Source: Nitrosomonas sp. (lineage in GTDB: Bacteria > Pseudomonadota > Gammaproteobacteria > Burkholderiales > Nitrosomonadaceae). Taken from it: DNA of 64,000 bases. Shown one piece after another: positions 1-7,958 of the stretch; positions within the stretch are counted from its first letter, which is position 1; each line of letters opens with the position of its first letter. The notes beneath the pieces are model-generated. The model saw only the letters and a program-made list of their open reading frames with translations, ran no database searches and was not told the origin of the DNA. Location of the stretch: positions 248,001 to 312,000 of the forward strand of contig JALDQW010000001.1 in NCBI GenBank assembly GCA_031316255.1, read 5' to 3'. A program made the translations under genes and the position numbers.

Positions 1-987
1 AAAATCGTTAAATGCACGATAAACCCGTATGGGCTCTCCCTGGCCTTGTGCTGTCCAAAGATTTTTTCCTAGACGCTCAGTATTATTTTCAATCAATGCA
101 TTCGCAGCATCGAGTATATTGCCATGTGAACGATAGTTCTGTTCCAGTCTGATGACTTTCGATATACCAAAATCGCTTTCAAAGTCTCTCATGTTACTGG
201 TGTCGGCTCCACGGAATGCATATATACTCTGATCGTCGTCACCCACGACAAAAACGGCTGCGGCATTCTCCGTGCCGACACCCGCCAACAACTTAAGCCA
301 GTTATACTGAAGCCGGTTCGTATCTTGAAATTCGTCGACCAGTATATGTTTAAAACGTTCCCGGTAATGATCACGCAATATCTCATTCCGGCTCAGCAAT
401 TCATAGCTGCGCAACAATAGCTCGGCAAAATCCACCACGCCTTCCTGGTTGCTTTGTTGTTCGTAAGCCAAATAAAACTCCAGTAAACGTCTTGAAAATG
501 GATCATCCACAGTTACATTAGCCGCACGCAAACCGGACTCCTTTGCGTTATTGATAAACCACTGTACCTGACGTGGTGGAAACCGTTTGTCATCAGCCGA
601 CAATGTTTTCAGAATACGTTTAATCAAGGCCAACTGATCGGCCACATCGAGAATCTGAAATGCCTGAGGTAATCCAGCTTCCTGGTAGTGCGCCCGCAAC
701 AAACGATTACATAGCCCATGAAATGTTCCTATCCACATGCCGCGTGTATTGACCGACAACATGGCATTAATACGGGTGAGCATTTCCTTGGAGGCCTTAT
801 TGGTAAAAGTAACTGCCAGTATGCTGTAAGGACTGGCTTGGCCTGTTTGAATCAAATGAGCAATCCGCGTGGTTAATACCCGTGTCTTACCGCTGCCAGC
901 GCCTGCCAAAACAAGCACAGATTGATACGGCAAGGTAATTGCTTCCAGTTGCTGAGGATTCAAATCGGCGAGCAGGGTTGAAGTCAT
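1..987 (-). CDS. uvrD: UvrD/Rep-type superfamily I DNA helicase, 3' end cut by window edge
   Basis: A 3'-5' helicase of the UvrD/Rep/PcrA family, which unwinds DNA in excision and mismatch repair. Only the N-terminal 329 residues or so are visible because the gene runs off the left edge. They carry Walker A AGAGSGKT at about residues 28-35, the TNKASKEM Ia motif, the DEFQDTN Walker B motif near residue 220, GDDDQSIYAFRGAD (motif III) and QNYRS (motif IV). The reading frame opens with MTSTLLADLNPQQLEAI, the usual start of UvrD, at the ATG complementary to 985-987. UvrD and Rep are hard to separate without the C-terminus; the early sequence and the GDDDQSIY block favour UvrD. The phosphoribulokinase gene lies just upstream on the same strand. 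Confidence 0.85.
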   Translation of the reverse strand, partial: MTSTLLADLNPQQLEAITLPYQSVLVLAGAGSGKTRVLTTRIAHLIQTGQASPYSILAVTFTNKASKEMLTRINAMLSVNTRGMWIGTFHGLCNRLLRAHYQEAGLPQAFQILDVADQLALIKRILKTLSADDKRFPPRQVQWFINNAKESGLRAANVTVDDPFSRRLLEFYLAYEQQSNQEGVVDFAELLLRSYELLSRNEILRDHYRERFKHILVDEFQDTNRLQYNWLKLLAGVGTENAAAVFVVGDDDQSIYAFRGADTSNMRDFESDFGISKVIRLEQNYRSHGNILDAANALIENNTERLGKNLWTAQGQGEPIRVYRAFNDF

Positions 988-1149
988 GGGTAAATGTGAC
1001 TTTCACAAAACTGTCAGACTGAGTATCTACAAAAGTGACAGGTATAGAATTTTAAAATACTGATTAATTCTGAATCAGATCAATGGCTCAATCGACCGCA
1101 TAGCCATTCAAACCTGATCCATAAATTAACCACGGCGAATTTGGCAAAA

Positions 1150-2019
1150 CTACGCCTTGCTTTTCGCTACAATCTCCAATATTAATGGCGTCAATATCAA
1201 TTCTATCGCCATCCCCATTTTCCCGCCTGGAACGACAATTGTATTGCGGCGGGACATAAATGAATCATGAATCATTGACAGCAGATTTGTAAAATCTACA
1301 CTACCCGGGTCACGAAAACGGATCACAACCATGCTTTCATCCAAAGTTGGGATCTCGCGTGCGATGAATGGGTTGGAAGTATCCACTGTTGGAACGCGTT
1401 GGAAATTGATATGTGTACGTGAAAACTGCGGAGTAATGTAATGCACATAGTCATGCATGCGTCGCAAGATGGTGTGCGTAACAGCTTCTGCAGAATAACC
1501 ACGCGCATTGGTATCGCGAAAGATCTTTTGTATCCATTCCAGATTTACAATCGGTACAACACCCACCAACAAATCTACATATTTTGCAACATCCGCAGTA
1601 TCGCTTTTTACGCCGCCATGCAATCCCTCATAAAAAAGCAAATCCGAACCGGGTGGAATCGGTGACCATGGTGTAAATGTGCCAGGTTTCTGATTCCAGG
1701 GCTCAGCTTCCTCTTCATTATGCAGATATAATCGCGTCTGCCCCGAACCACTTTCTCCATATTCTCTGAATAATGCTTCCAGTTTTTCAAATTCATTTGC
1801 TTCAGGACCAAAATGGCTGATTGCACGACCATTATCTCTTTCTGAATCTGCGACCGCCTGCTTCATGGCTTCACGATCATAACGGTGAAAACTGTCACCT
1901 TCAACAACAGCAGCTTTTAACTTTTCCCGCCTAAAAATATGCTCAAAGCTATTTTTAACGGTTGACGTACCTGCGCCAGATGATCCGGTAACAGCAATAA
2001 CCGGGTATTTCTGCGACAT
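1150..2019 (-). CDS. cbbP: Phosphoribulokinase, PrkB type
   Basis: Phosphorylates ribulose 5-phosphate to ribulose 1,5-bisphosphate, the acceptor for Rubisco in the Calvin cycle. The 289-residue product has the PrkB signature: a P-loop GSSGAGTST near residue 13, then VEGDSFHRYDR, and FYEGLHGG in the Walker B region. Its length equals the proteobacterial PrkB family. The open frame extends 13 codons further upstream (to 2058), but AGGAGA lies about 8 nt before the ATG at 2019, and MSQKYPVIAVTG is the family N-terminus, so I choose that start. No other cbb gene is adjacent, so Rubisco must be encoded elsewhere. A heterotroph can also carry prkB, but beside a hao cluster an autotrophic role is the natural reading. 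Confidence 0.9.
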   Translation of the reverse strand: MSQKYPVIAVTGSSGAGTSTVKNSFEHIFRREKLKAAVVEGDSFHRYDREAMKQAVADSERDNGRAISHFGPEANEFEKLEALFREYGESGSGQTRLYLHNEEEAEPWNQKPGTFTPWSPIPPGSDLLFYEGLHGGVKSDTADVAKYVDLLVGVVPIVNLEWIQKIFRDTNARGYSAEAVTHTILRRMHDYVHYITPQFSRTHINFQRVPTVDTSNPFIAREIPTLDESMVVIRFRDPGSVDFTNLLSMIHDSFMSRRNTIVVPGGKMGMAIELILTPLILEIVAKSKA

Positions 2020-2249
2020 ATTAAATTTCTCCTCATAGTAAATAAAAGTTTTTTCCAATACTGATTAAAACTATCAACAGCAATTTTACTCTAATATGAT
2101 ACCTTCTTTCCGTACTATTGGGCAGATTGAGTAGCTACGTTCAGTTTTCATTCAGGCTGAGCACTCTACAATTTTTACGAAGAAATTTTTATTGATGACT
2201 TAACCATATTTTGTGGAATACTTAAATAACCCTCAGACGGTGGATAACA

Positions 2250-2783
2250 ATGAAAAGGCTGACAGGAATAATATTGGTTTTAATTGCGATAGGATTCACC
2301 GCAAACAGTACCGTTTGGGCGCGTGGTGGTGGACATGGAAGCAGCATAGGCAGCTTCGGTGGCGGCGGTGGTGGGCACTTTAGAGGTGGTGGTGGACACA
2401 GTCATTTTGGGGGGGGACATAGCCATTTCGGACATCGCCACAATCGCTTTAATTTTGGAATTGGTTACGGCGGGTTTTATGGACCAGGGTTTTATGGACC
2501 AGGCTTTTATGGTCCCGCCTTTTATGGCGCTCGGTTTTATGGCTATCCCTACAACTATGGATACGGCAACCGTTACTATTATCCCCGTTCATATGGCTAC
2601 CCCTCATCTGCAATTGCCGCATCGCCTCCTGTATATATTCAAAGAGAAATGCCCGTAGCCACATCCACGCAACCTCAAACCAATTACTGGCATTACTGTC
2701 GCAATCCTGAAGGGTATTATCCTTATGTCAAGCAATGCCCAGAGGGATGGCTTCAAGTAGCCCCCCAACCAGCACCACAATAA
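2250..2783 (+). CDS. Secreted Gly/Tyr-rich protein, copy A of a duplicated unit
   Basis: Function unknown. The 177-residue protein begins with a signal peptide (MKRLTGIILVLIAIGFTANS, cleavage probably after VWA near residue 24). A glycine/histidine-rich stretch follows (about 25-65, several GGGGH and HSHFGGG blocks), then a tyrosine-rich stretch made of repeated FYGP and FYGx units (about 75-98). The C-terminus is a compact motif: YWHYCRNPEGYYPYVKQCPEGW, given here in two parts as YWHYC and YYPYVKQCPEGW, with two cysteines. That motif recurs in many unnamed proteobacterial envelope proteins. A paralogue lies at 3466-3849 and each copy is followed by a glycine-zipper lipoprotein. It is probably periplasmic or surface-exposed; the histidines could bind metal, which is a guess. 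Confidence 0.75.
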   Translation: MKRLTGIILVLIAIGFTANSTVWARGGGHGSSIGSFGGGGGGHFRGGGGHSHFGGGHSHFGHRHNRFNFGIGYGGFYGPGFYGPGFYGPAFYGARFYGYPYNYGYGNRYYYPRSYGYPSSAIAASPPVYIQREMPVATSTQPQTNYWHYCRNPEGYYPYVKQCPEGWLQVAPQPAPQ

Positions 2784-2805
2784 GCATCAAATACGGAAAA
2801 AGAAC

Positions 2806-3333
2806 ATGAAATCAAAATTCCTTAATCCCAAATTATCCATGGTGTTAATCCTGTTCACACTGACTGGTTGTGTCGCCATGCCCACGGGTCCTAGCGTCAT
2901 GGTTTTACCCGGCGCGGGTAAAAATTTTGATCTATTTCGAAGTGATGATTACGAATGCAGACAATATGCATATGAACAGGTCGGCGGAGCCACAACACGA
3001 GATGCTGCGGTCAGCAGTGGTTTAAACAGCGCGGCTATAGGTGCGGGACTAGGTGCAATAGCCGGTGTTGCACTTGGTGGCGGTGAAGGCGCTGCCATTG
3101 GCGCGGGAACGGGCCTGTTGGCAGGCGGACTCGCCGGTTCAGGTACCGCAAGAACATCCGGGTATATCGCTCAAGAACGTTATGATAACGCTTACATACA
3201 ATGCATGTATGCAAAAGGTCATCATGTTCCGGTTTCAGGCAATATCAGAAACAATCCACAGCCTTACACTAGCGGCTACCCGTCTTCAACACCCCCGCCA
3301 CCGCCGCCTGGTTATCCACCGCCGCGGTATTAA
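2806..3333 (+). CDS. Glycine-zipper lipoprotein, copy A of a duplicated unit
   Basis: A 175-residue predicted lipoprotein. The signal peptide ends in the lipobox LTGC (cysteine about residue 22). The mature part starts MPTGPSVMVLPG, continues with a conserved region containing DDYECRQYAYEQ, then a glycine-zipper segment (about 70-112: repeated GAGLGAIAG and GAGTGLLAG units) that is likely to insert in or pack against a membrane. It continues with YIQCMYAKGHHVPVSG and ends in a proline-rich tail. The gene begins 22 nt after the secreted protein upstream and is probably cotranscribed. The paralogue at 3867-4412 keeps the same MPTGPSVMVLPG and YIQCMYAKGH blocks. Related glycine-zipper lipoproteins are common in proteobacteria but have no settled function. 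Confidence 0.8.
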   Translation: MKSKFLNPKLSMVLILFTLTGCVAMPTGPSVMVLPGAGKNFDLFRSDDYECRQYAYEQVGGATTRDAAVSSGLNSAAIGAGLGAIAGVALGGGEGAAIGAGTGLLAGGLAGSGTARTSGYIAQERYDNAYIQCMYAKGHHVPVSGNIRNNPQPYTSGYPSSTPPPPPPGYPPPRY

Positions 3334-3465
3334 TATTTGCTTCCGGCGTAACTGTTATTGTACGAATGATGTGTTTGTTTTAAGATTCTTTCAGCACGGC
3401 AAGTTGGTTGTATTTTTTCTTATACACATACACGAATTTATTACACGCGACATGAGAATCACTCT

Positions 3466-3849
3466 ATGAAAAAATCGATTCTAATCTTAATCGCATTTGG
3501 GCTATCTGGTGCACTGTTCAGTCATCTGGCATCAGCACATGGCGGGCGGATTGACCGGTTTAACTTTGGCATACAACTGGGTTATCCGGGTTACTATGGA
3601 TTCGGTTATTACGACCCGTTCTTTTATCCACCATACTATAGCTATCCACCTGTTATTGTGCCCATGACACAGCCCGTCATCGTGCCTTCAACACCCCCGG
3701 TTTATATTCAGCAACAACAGGATTCGACTGCGTCTCAACAACACACTCAATACTGGTATTACTGCCAAGACACAGATGGCTATTATCCATATGTTAAGCA
3801 ATGCCCTGGTGGCTGGCTGCGTGTAAATCCTCAACCGCCTGCACAATAA
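3466..3849 (+). CDS. Secreted Tyr-rich protein, copy B of a duplicated unit
   Basis: A 127-residue paralogue of the protein at 2250-2783, function unknown. The signal peptide is MKKSILILIAFGLSGALFSH, cleaved probably after ASA near residue 24. It has RFNFGIQLGYPGYYGFGYY, then prolines and tyrosines, and the same C-terminal module (YWYYC then YYPYVKQCPGGW). Compared with copy A it lacks the long glycine/histidine block, so the shared parts are the RFNFGI segment and the cysteine-containing C-terminus. A five-codon ORF (ATG at 3451) ends in a TGA that overlaps this ATG, which could couple translation. It lies 132 nt after copy A of the lipoprotein and 17 nt before copy B. Confidence 0.75.
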   Translation: MKKSILILIAFGLSGALFSHLASAHGGRIDRFNFGIQLGYPGYYGFGYYDPFFYPPYYSYPPVIVPMTQPVIVPSTPPVYIQQQQDSTASQQHTQYWYYCQDTDGYYPYVKQCPGGWLRVNPQPPAQ

Positions 3850-3866
3850 ATATCATGAGGTACGAT

Positions 3867-4412
3867 ATGTATAACATTAGAAAATTTCTACTTCTGCCAC
3901 CGATTGTCGCATTGACTGCGTGTGCCAGTATGCCGACCGGCCCTAGCGTAATGGTATTGCCAGGTTCCAGCAAGAGCTTTGAGCAATTTCGTGCTGACGA
4001 CTATGATTGCAGACGTTATGCTTATGCGCAAATTGGTTACACCAGCCCAAGAGATGCTTCGGTGTCCAGCGGAATGGCAAGTGCCGCAGTTGGCACTGGC
4101 TTAGGCGCCGCCGCTGGAGCCGCTATTGGCGGTGGCGAAGGCGCTGGGATAGGCGCAGGAACAGGATTATTGGCTGGTGGACTGGTTGGTACAGGTTCTG
4201 CCAGAACTTCCGGTTACGAAAGCCAATACCGCTACGATATCGGCTACATTCAGTGCATGTATGCCAAAGGCCATCGCGTTCCTGTATCAGGAAAAATCAC
4301 CAGTGAGTTACCGCCTGCCAGTCAACAACCGATTAAAATTTCACCAACACCGTCCGGGTTTACACCGCCACCACCGCCACCCGGTAGCCCGCCTCCACCA
4401 CCCCCGCAATAA
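3867..4412 (+). CDS. Glycine-zipper lipoprotein, copy B of a duplicated unit
   Basis: A 181-residue paralogue of the lipoprotein at 2806-3333. I start at the ATG at 3867, preceded by GAGG with 6 nt spacing, because it gives a clean lipoprotein signal MYNIRKFLLLPPIVALTAC with lipobox LTAC. The longer frame back to 3801 would add a non-signal extension overlapping the upstream gene. The mature protein keeps MPTGPSVMVLPG, DDYDCRRYAYAQ, a glycine zipper of GAAAGAAIGGGEGAGIGAG type, and YIQCMYAKGHRVPVSG. It ends in a run of prolines (PPPPPPGSPPPPPPQ). The function is unknown; outer-membrane association is inferred from the lipobox. Confidence 0.8.
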   Translation: MYNIRKFLLLPPIVALTACASMPTGPSVMVLPGSSKSFEQFRADDYDCRRYAYAQIGYTSPRDASVSSGMASAAVGTGLGAAAGAAIGGGEGAGIGAGTGLLAGGLVGTGSARTSGYESQYRYDIGYIQCMYAKGHRVPVSGKITSELPPASQQPIKISPTPSGFTPPPPPPGSPPPPPPQ

Positions 4413-4420
4413 ATGTACTT

Positions 4421-4461
4421 GGGTTGCTTCTCGTCAGTTCATTCCGTGCATGAAGCAACCC
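4421..4461 (+). terminator. Stem-loop after the duplicated lipoprotein unit
   Basis: Perfect 10-bp arms, GGGTTGCTTC at 4421-4430 and GAAGCAACCC at 4452-4461, with a 21-nt loop, lie just after the stop at 4412. There is no clear T-run after the stem, so it may be a transcript-end stabiliser rather than a classical intrinsic terminator. Confidence 0.4.
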
Positions 4462-4542
4462 GTTGTATACATCATAAAAAAACTAACACCACTTCCGGCA
4501 CGTGTTTTGAGCTAAAATACAGCATTGATGCCAGGCTATAGT

Positions 4543-4571
4543 TTGACAATAACACTAGCCATATTTATTTA
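4543..4571 (+). promoter_or_regulatory. Candidate sigma70 promoter for the 4650 gene
   Basis: TTGACA at 4543-4548 and TATTTA at 4566-4571 are separated by 17 nt, about 75 nt before the GTG start at 4650. A TATAAT at 4570-4575 is a better -10 match, but its spacing to this -35 is 21 nt. Confidence 0.45.
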
Positions 4572-4649
4572 TAATAAAAAAAACAGGTATTTGAATTTCA
4601 ATATACTGTATTTGATCAAGAATCTAGCTTATTCAGGGAGTAATGAAAC

Positions 4650-5156
4650 GTGAATCCGATTGTACCCTTTATTATGGCAATTGGTGCCATTCTGTTTATC
4701 ATTGGATTATCAGTATTAATCCGCCGTGGATTTAAATATTCCACAACAGTCAAATTTTTTAGAAAAGAATATCGGTTTGGACGCTTTGTATTTACCTCAA
4801 TTATTTCAGGCATAGCGCTCATTATGGTTTCAATTAATATTCAGAAACTGTCCCCGGTTGAAACCATTCAAGCACAAGAAGCGCCCACTGTTGTGCTGTC
4901 AAGCAACTTAAAATATGAACTCGCGTCCATTTTAGAAAGAGACGAAAACAATACCAAGATGATGAACGCCATCGACCGATTTCAAAAAGAATACCAGCAT
5001 GCCTTACAAAAAGGCGATAAAAATACAATGGAGCTTTTGATTCTGGAAATGGCCTTTTTAATTAGAACTGAACTGGAAAATAAAAATTATCCATCCCATC
5101 AAATCGGCTCGGAAGTCGAAAGGATAATGCGTTTCTTGAAACAAAAACCGGATTAA
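4650..5156 (+). CDS. Unknown two-helix membrane protein
   Basis: A 168-residue protein I do not recognise. Two membrane segments are visible (about residues 4-24 and 47-66), joined by a basic loop of arginines and lysines. They are followed by a soluble, mostly helical, charged C-terminal domain of about 100 residues (LKYELASILERDENNTK and onward). The start is the GTG at 4650, with GGGAG about 9 nt upstream; an ATG at 4643 is in another frame and soon stops. The hairpin topology puts both ends on the same side, probably the cytoplasm by the positive-inside rule, leaving a cytoplasmic helical domain. It stands alone between small envelope proteins, so context gives no function. Confidence 0.65.
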   Translation: MNPIVPFIMAIGAILFIIGLSVLIRRGFKYSTTVKFFRKEYRFGRFVFTSIISGIALIMVSINIQKLSPVETIQAQEAPTVVLSSNLKYELASILERDENNTKMMNAIDRFQKEYQHALQKGDKNTMELLILEMAFLIRTELENKNYPSHQIGSEVERIMRFLKQKPD

Positions 5157-5299
5157 TCGAATGGAGAACTGTTTTTTTCCAGAAAATAATAGTATCAAAC
5201 CGGGATTGTTCTTTAACAGTATTGAACGCCTAGAATCTTTCTAATCCATCTCAAGACATTATAAAATTGCAATTCTATATACAATTAAAAGGCTGACTC

Positions 5300-5659
5300 A
5301 TGAAAAAAACAATCAACACACTCATCCTGCTGAGTGCATTATTTTCTTTACCAAATTTGGCGATGGCACAAAATTATCCGACAAAAGTTGGCGAAAAACT
5401 CGGCATCGGAATAGCGAATGCGGTGACAGGGGTCGTAGAAATCCCAAAGACCATGATAATTACGGGCCGAAGGCACGGCGCCACTTATGGAATGACAGCC
5501 GGATTTTTTACCGGCCTGTTTCACAGTGTTGGACGCAGCGTTATCGGAGCGGTTGACATCGCAACCTTTCTAATACCAACGACTCCGATCATCAGGCCCC
5601 CATACATCTGGGACAATTTTGAACGTGAAACCACTTATACGGCGTGGCAAATGCGCTAA
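5300..5659 (+). CDS. Exosortase-system-associated protein, TIGR04073-like
   Basis: A 119-residue exported protein. The signal peptide is MKKTINTLILLSALFSLPNL with cleavage after AMA near residue 23. The mature part has the layout I associate with the TIGR04073 family: KLGIGIANAVTGVVEIPKT, then a glycine-rich middle (GMTAGFFTGLFHSVGR) and VIGAVDIATFLIPTTP before a short tail. Members often occur in genomes with exosortase/PEP-CTERM sorting, but their biochemical role is unknown. The family call is from memory of the pattern, not a search. It ends 27 nt before a strong bidirectional terminator and has no exosortase gene beside it here. Confidence 0.7.
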   Translation: MKKTINTLILLSALFSLPNLAMAQNYPTKVGEKLGIGIANAVTGVVEIPKTMIITGRRHGATYGMTAGFFTGLFHSVGRSVIGAVDIATFLIPTTPIIRPPYIWDNFERETTYTAWQMR

Positions 5660-5686
5660 ACACCGCTGATACTCTGCAAAATTATT

Positions 5687-5724
5687 ACAGGCATGAAATA
5701 ACCCGCCGGTTATTTCATGCCTGT
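5687..5724. terminator. Bidirectional intrinsic terminator between convergent genes
   Basis: Perfect 17-bp arms (ACAGGCATGAAATAACC at 5687-5703 and its reverse complement at 5708-5724) flank a CGCC loop. TATTTT follows on the plus strand and an AT-rich tract (AATAATTTT) on the minus strand. It serves the plus-strand gene ending at 5659 and the minus-strand gene whose stop codon lies inside the stem at 5724. Confidence 0.9.
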
Positions 5725-6161
5725 TATTTTGAAACTTGCTTCCATTTCCAACGCAGCATCACTCTTAGACGCCTGAATTCTTCCCTGTTGATAGCATCGT
5801 TCAGTATAACCACGCTGCGCGCAAGCCGCCATTGTTTTGAATGAAGAATGAGTACTGTCAAATAGGATGATACAAACGTCGAACCTGATACGCTGCATTC
5901 CACTGTTTGTCCACTGACCATTTTTAACTTACAGTCGACTGTGTCAGAAAAACTAAGCGACGTCACAGAATTTGCAGAATCCAAAAGTGCATCATGTTTT
6001 AAATAAAAATACAAACTGATAATCAGAGACAGGAAACCGATCAATTTGATATCGGATGATAGTGATAATGTGCATACTAATAAAGCAGCTGAACAGTGTG
6101 CCACAATGAGTATACTCACCAGTTGTCTGGAAGGCTTGAGATGAATGGTCAGCGAAGACAT
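5724..6161 (-). CDS. YgfX/CptA-like membrane protein
   Basis: A 145-residue protein with the plan of the YgfX family (formerly DUF1434/CptA). It has a short N-terminal strand (LTIHLKPSRQL), two adjacent membrane helices (about residues 16-33 and 38-54), then a beta-rich cytoplasmic part ending VVILNDAINREEFRRLRVMLRW, the family's typical C-terminus. In Escherichia coli YgfX sits beside SdhE (YgfY), the flavin-assembly factor for succinate dehydrogenase, and has been proposed to affect cytoskeletal proteins. No sdhE is adjacent here. I start at the ATG at 6161; an in-frame TTG at 6182 is possible, and neither has a clear ribosome site. It lies downstream of nlpD on the same strand, where rpoS often sits. 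Confidence 0.7.
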   Translation of the reverse strand: MSSLTIHLKPSRQLVSILIVAHCSAALLVCTLSLSSDIKLIGFLSLIISLYFYLKHDALLDSANSVTSLSFSDTVDCKLKMVSGQTVECSVSGSTFVSSYLTVLILHSKQWRLARSVVILNDAINREEFRRLRVMLRWKWKQVSK

Positions 6162-6238
6162 CAACGAACATAAAAGAAGCAAAACTGGCAGGCTGATCAG
6201 GCCCTATTTATACTTCCAGAAAATTACCGAAAATGAAT

Positions 6239-7276
6239 TTAACCCGGATCAGGCGGCAAAAATTTCAACGGATCCATGGGTTTGCCATGCCGCCTGATTT
6301 CAAAATGCAGCTGCGGAGTATCGGCATCAGTATTACCCATTTCCGCTATTTTCTGACCTTGCACGACAACCTCGCCTTCTTTTACAAGTAATTGGCTATT
6401 ATGTGCATAAGCACTAAGCAGTGCGTCGTTATGCTTGATAATGATAAGGTTACCGTAACCGCGCAAACCATTACCACTATAGACGACTTCACCTGCAGCC
6501 GTCGCCAATATCGACTGGCCTATATGACCCCCTATTTTCAGTCCTTTTGAATTACTTGAAAATGAGGACAGTATTTTTCCCGTTGCAGGCCAGACCCACT
6601 CCGCACTAGGCACATTTAATGATTCCGTGTTTTGCTGAACAAATTTTGAAGCATCTTCTATCCGTGTACTTGATGTTGCCGCAGCTGATGCGTAATCAGT
6701 ACGTTGCTGATTAAAGGCCGGATTTACAGAATATTGCAATCGAGCCACATTTTGTTCAGAGTAGGGCAATTTTAATGCCTTGGGATATGTTTTTACTTTT
6801 TGCTGTATATCGGGCTCATAGGCTACACCAGCGGCAGGACTTTTATCGGCAGATAAATCTGGTGTTGAATCAACCATCGGCAGAGTTTCATGTTGCGGAA
6901 CAGCAAACAATACCGGTTCCGCTTCTTTTGAAGGTACGGATAAATTGATTCGTTGACCGGGCCTGATATTACCTGGATCGGTGATATTATTCCACTCAGC
7001 CAACGCTTTCTGATCAATACCATGATTAAGCGCAATACTGTAAAAAGTATCGCCTTTTTGTACGATATAAAATTGATCTATTTGCTTTTCATTTGAATGC
7101 CTTTCATCGGAGATCCCAGCCATCTTTTCTGGCTTAACGGTTCGCTCGACTACAGGCGCAGGCCCTTTCGTCGTCTCACACCCAATAAGTAAAAATAATA
7201 ACAGCCAGCAGGTGCGCTGCACTACTTTCTTACAACCAGCAAAATTTTTCAATTGTGTTTGATGATCATTATTCAT
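6239..7276 (-). CDS. nlpD: LysM/LytM lipoprotein NlpD, amidase activator
   Basis: A 345-residue outer-membrane lipoprotein that in the known family activates the amidase AmiC at the division septum. The lipobox is LIGC (cysteine about residue 33). A LysM domain (about 68-113, starting YIVQKGDTFYSIALNHG) binds peptidoglycan, a low-complexity linker follows, and a LytM/M23 domain fills about 225-340. The LytM site is degenerate: the metal-binding aspartate after GGHIG is absent and the usual HLHFE is QLHFE. That fits an activator rather than an active endopeptidase. The gene starts 19 nt after pcm, in the conserved surE-pcm-nlpD order. Confidence 0.88.
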   Translation of the reverse strand: MNNDHQTQLKNFAGCKKVVQRTCWLLLFLLIGCETTKGPAPVVERTVKPEKMAGISDERHSNEKQIDQFYIVQKGDTFYSIALNHGIDQKALAEWNNITDPGNIRPGQRINLSVPSKEAEPVLFAVPQHETLPMVDSTPDLSADKSPAAGVAYEPDIQQKVKTYPKALKLPYSEQNVARLQYSVNPAFNQQRTDYASAAATSSTRIEDASKFVQQNTESLNVPSAEWVWPATGKILSSFSSNSKGLKIGGHIGQSILATAAGEVVYSGNGLRGYGNLIIIKHNDALLSAYAHNSQLLVKEGEVVVQGQKIAEMGNTDADTPQLHFEIRRHGKPMDPLKFLPPDPG

Positions 7277-7295
7277 GGCAATTTTCTCAGCATCA

Positions 7296-7958
7296 CTATT
7301 TTTTTATGATACCGGACAGTATAGGCACAAAATTCACTTCTTCCAATGTGGTTTTTGTATATCCCTGCACATTTCGCTCAATTACACACAAATTTTGTTT
7401 CTGGCTTCCCTCTGGAAACACCATTCTCCCACCCACAACCAATTGTTCCAACAGGTCTTGCGGTATATGCGTCGTAACCGCAGTCATAATAATACCATCA
7501 AAAGGACCCGCTTCAGGCAATCCACGCAATCCATCCGCGTGTTTCAAGTTAATATTTCGAATGTGTAATTTGTGTAAGCGTATTCGTGTACGTGTCAATA
7601 ATGGACCAATTCGTTCAATGGAATAAACTTGCTGCGCAAGTTGTGCCAGGATGGCTGTCTGGTAACCGCAACCCGTACCAATTTCCAGTACTTTATCCAT
7701 GTGTATATTGGCGCGCAACAATTCGCTCATACGCGCAACTATCCATGGACTAGAAATTGTTTGACCATAATTGATGGGCAAAGAAACATCTTCATATGCT
7801 CGACTCGCCAGCGCCTCTTCGATAAAAAGATGACGTGGAATAGTGCCCATCACCGACAAAACGACTTCATCAGCAATACCCTGATTACGCAAACGCTCAA
7901 TCATCCGCATACGCGTTCGCTGTGAAGTCATGCCAATTCCAGAAAGATGCGTACTCAC
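7296..7958 (-). CDS. pcm: Protein-L-isoaspartate O-methyltransferase
   Basis: Methylates L-isoaspartyl residues that arise in ageing proteins, starting their repair. The 220-residue sequence has the SAM-binding block VLEIGTGCGYQTAILAQL (about residues 84-101), the family segment GQTISSPWIVARM, and DGIIMTAVTTHIPQDLLEQL. The chosen start is the GTG at 7958, since the stretch before the internal ATG at 7931 (GIGMTSQRTR) looks like conserved family sequence. Neither start has a strong ribosome site. It is followed closely by nlpD. An unusual spacer of about 400 nt separates it from surE, with which it is normally adjacent or overlapping. Confidence 0.92.
   Translation of the reverse strand: MSTHLSGIGMTSQRTRMRMIERLRNQGIADEVVLSVMGTIPRHLFIEEALASRAYEDVSLPINYGQTISSPWIVARMSELLRANIHMDKVLEIGTGCGYQTAILAQLAQQVYSIERIGPLLTRTRIRLHKLHIRNINLKHADGLRGLPEAGPFDGIIMTAVTTHIPQDLLEQLVVGGRMVFPEGSQKQNLCVIERNVQGYTKTTLEEVNFVPILSGIIKK

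Noticed and set aside
3451..3468. Five-codon ORF ending over the start of the 3466 gene
   Set aside because: Too short to call a leader peptide without conservation; mentioned only as a possible coupling element.
4543..4575. Promoter using the perfect TATAAT at 4570-4575
   Set aside because: Its spacing to TTGACA is 21 nt, too long; the TATTTA at 17 nt was preferred, though an extended element is possible.
6239..7276. NlpD as an active M23 endopeptidase
   Set aside because: Two of the zinc ligands expected in LytM enzymes are missing, which fits an activator.
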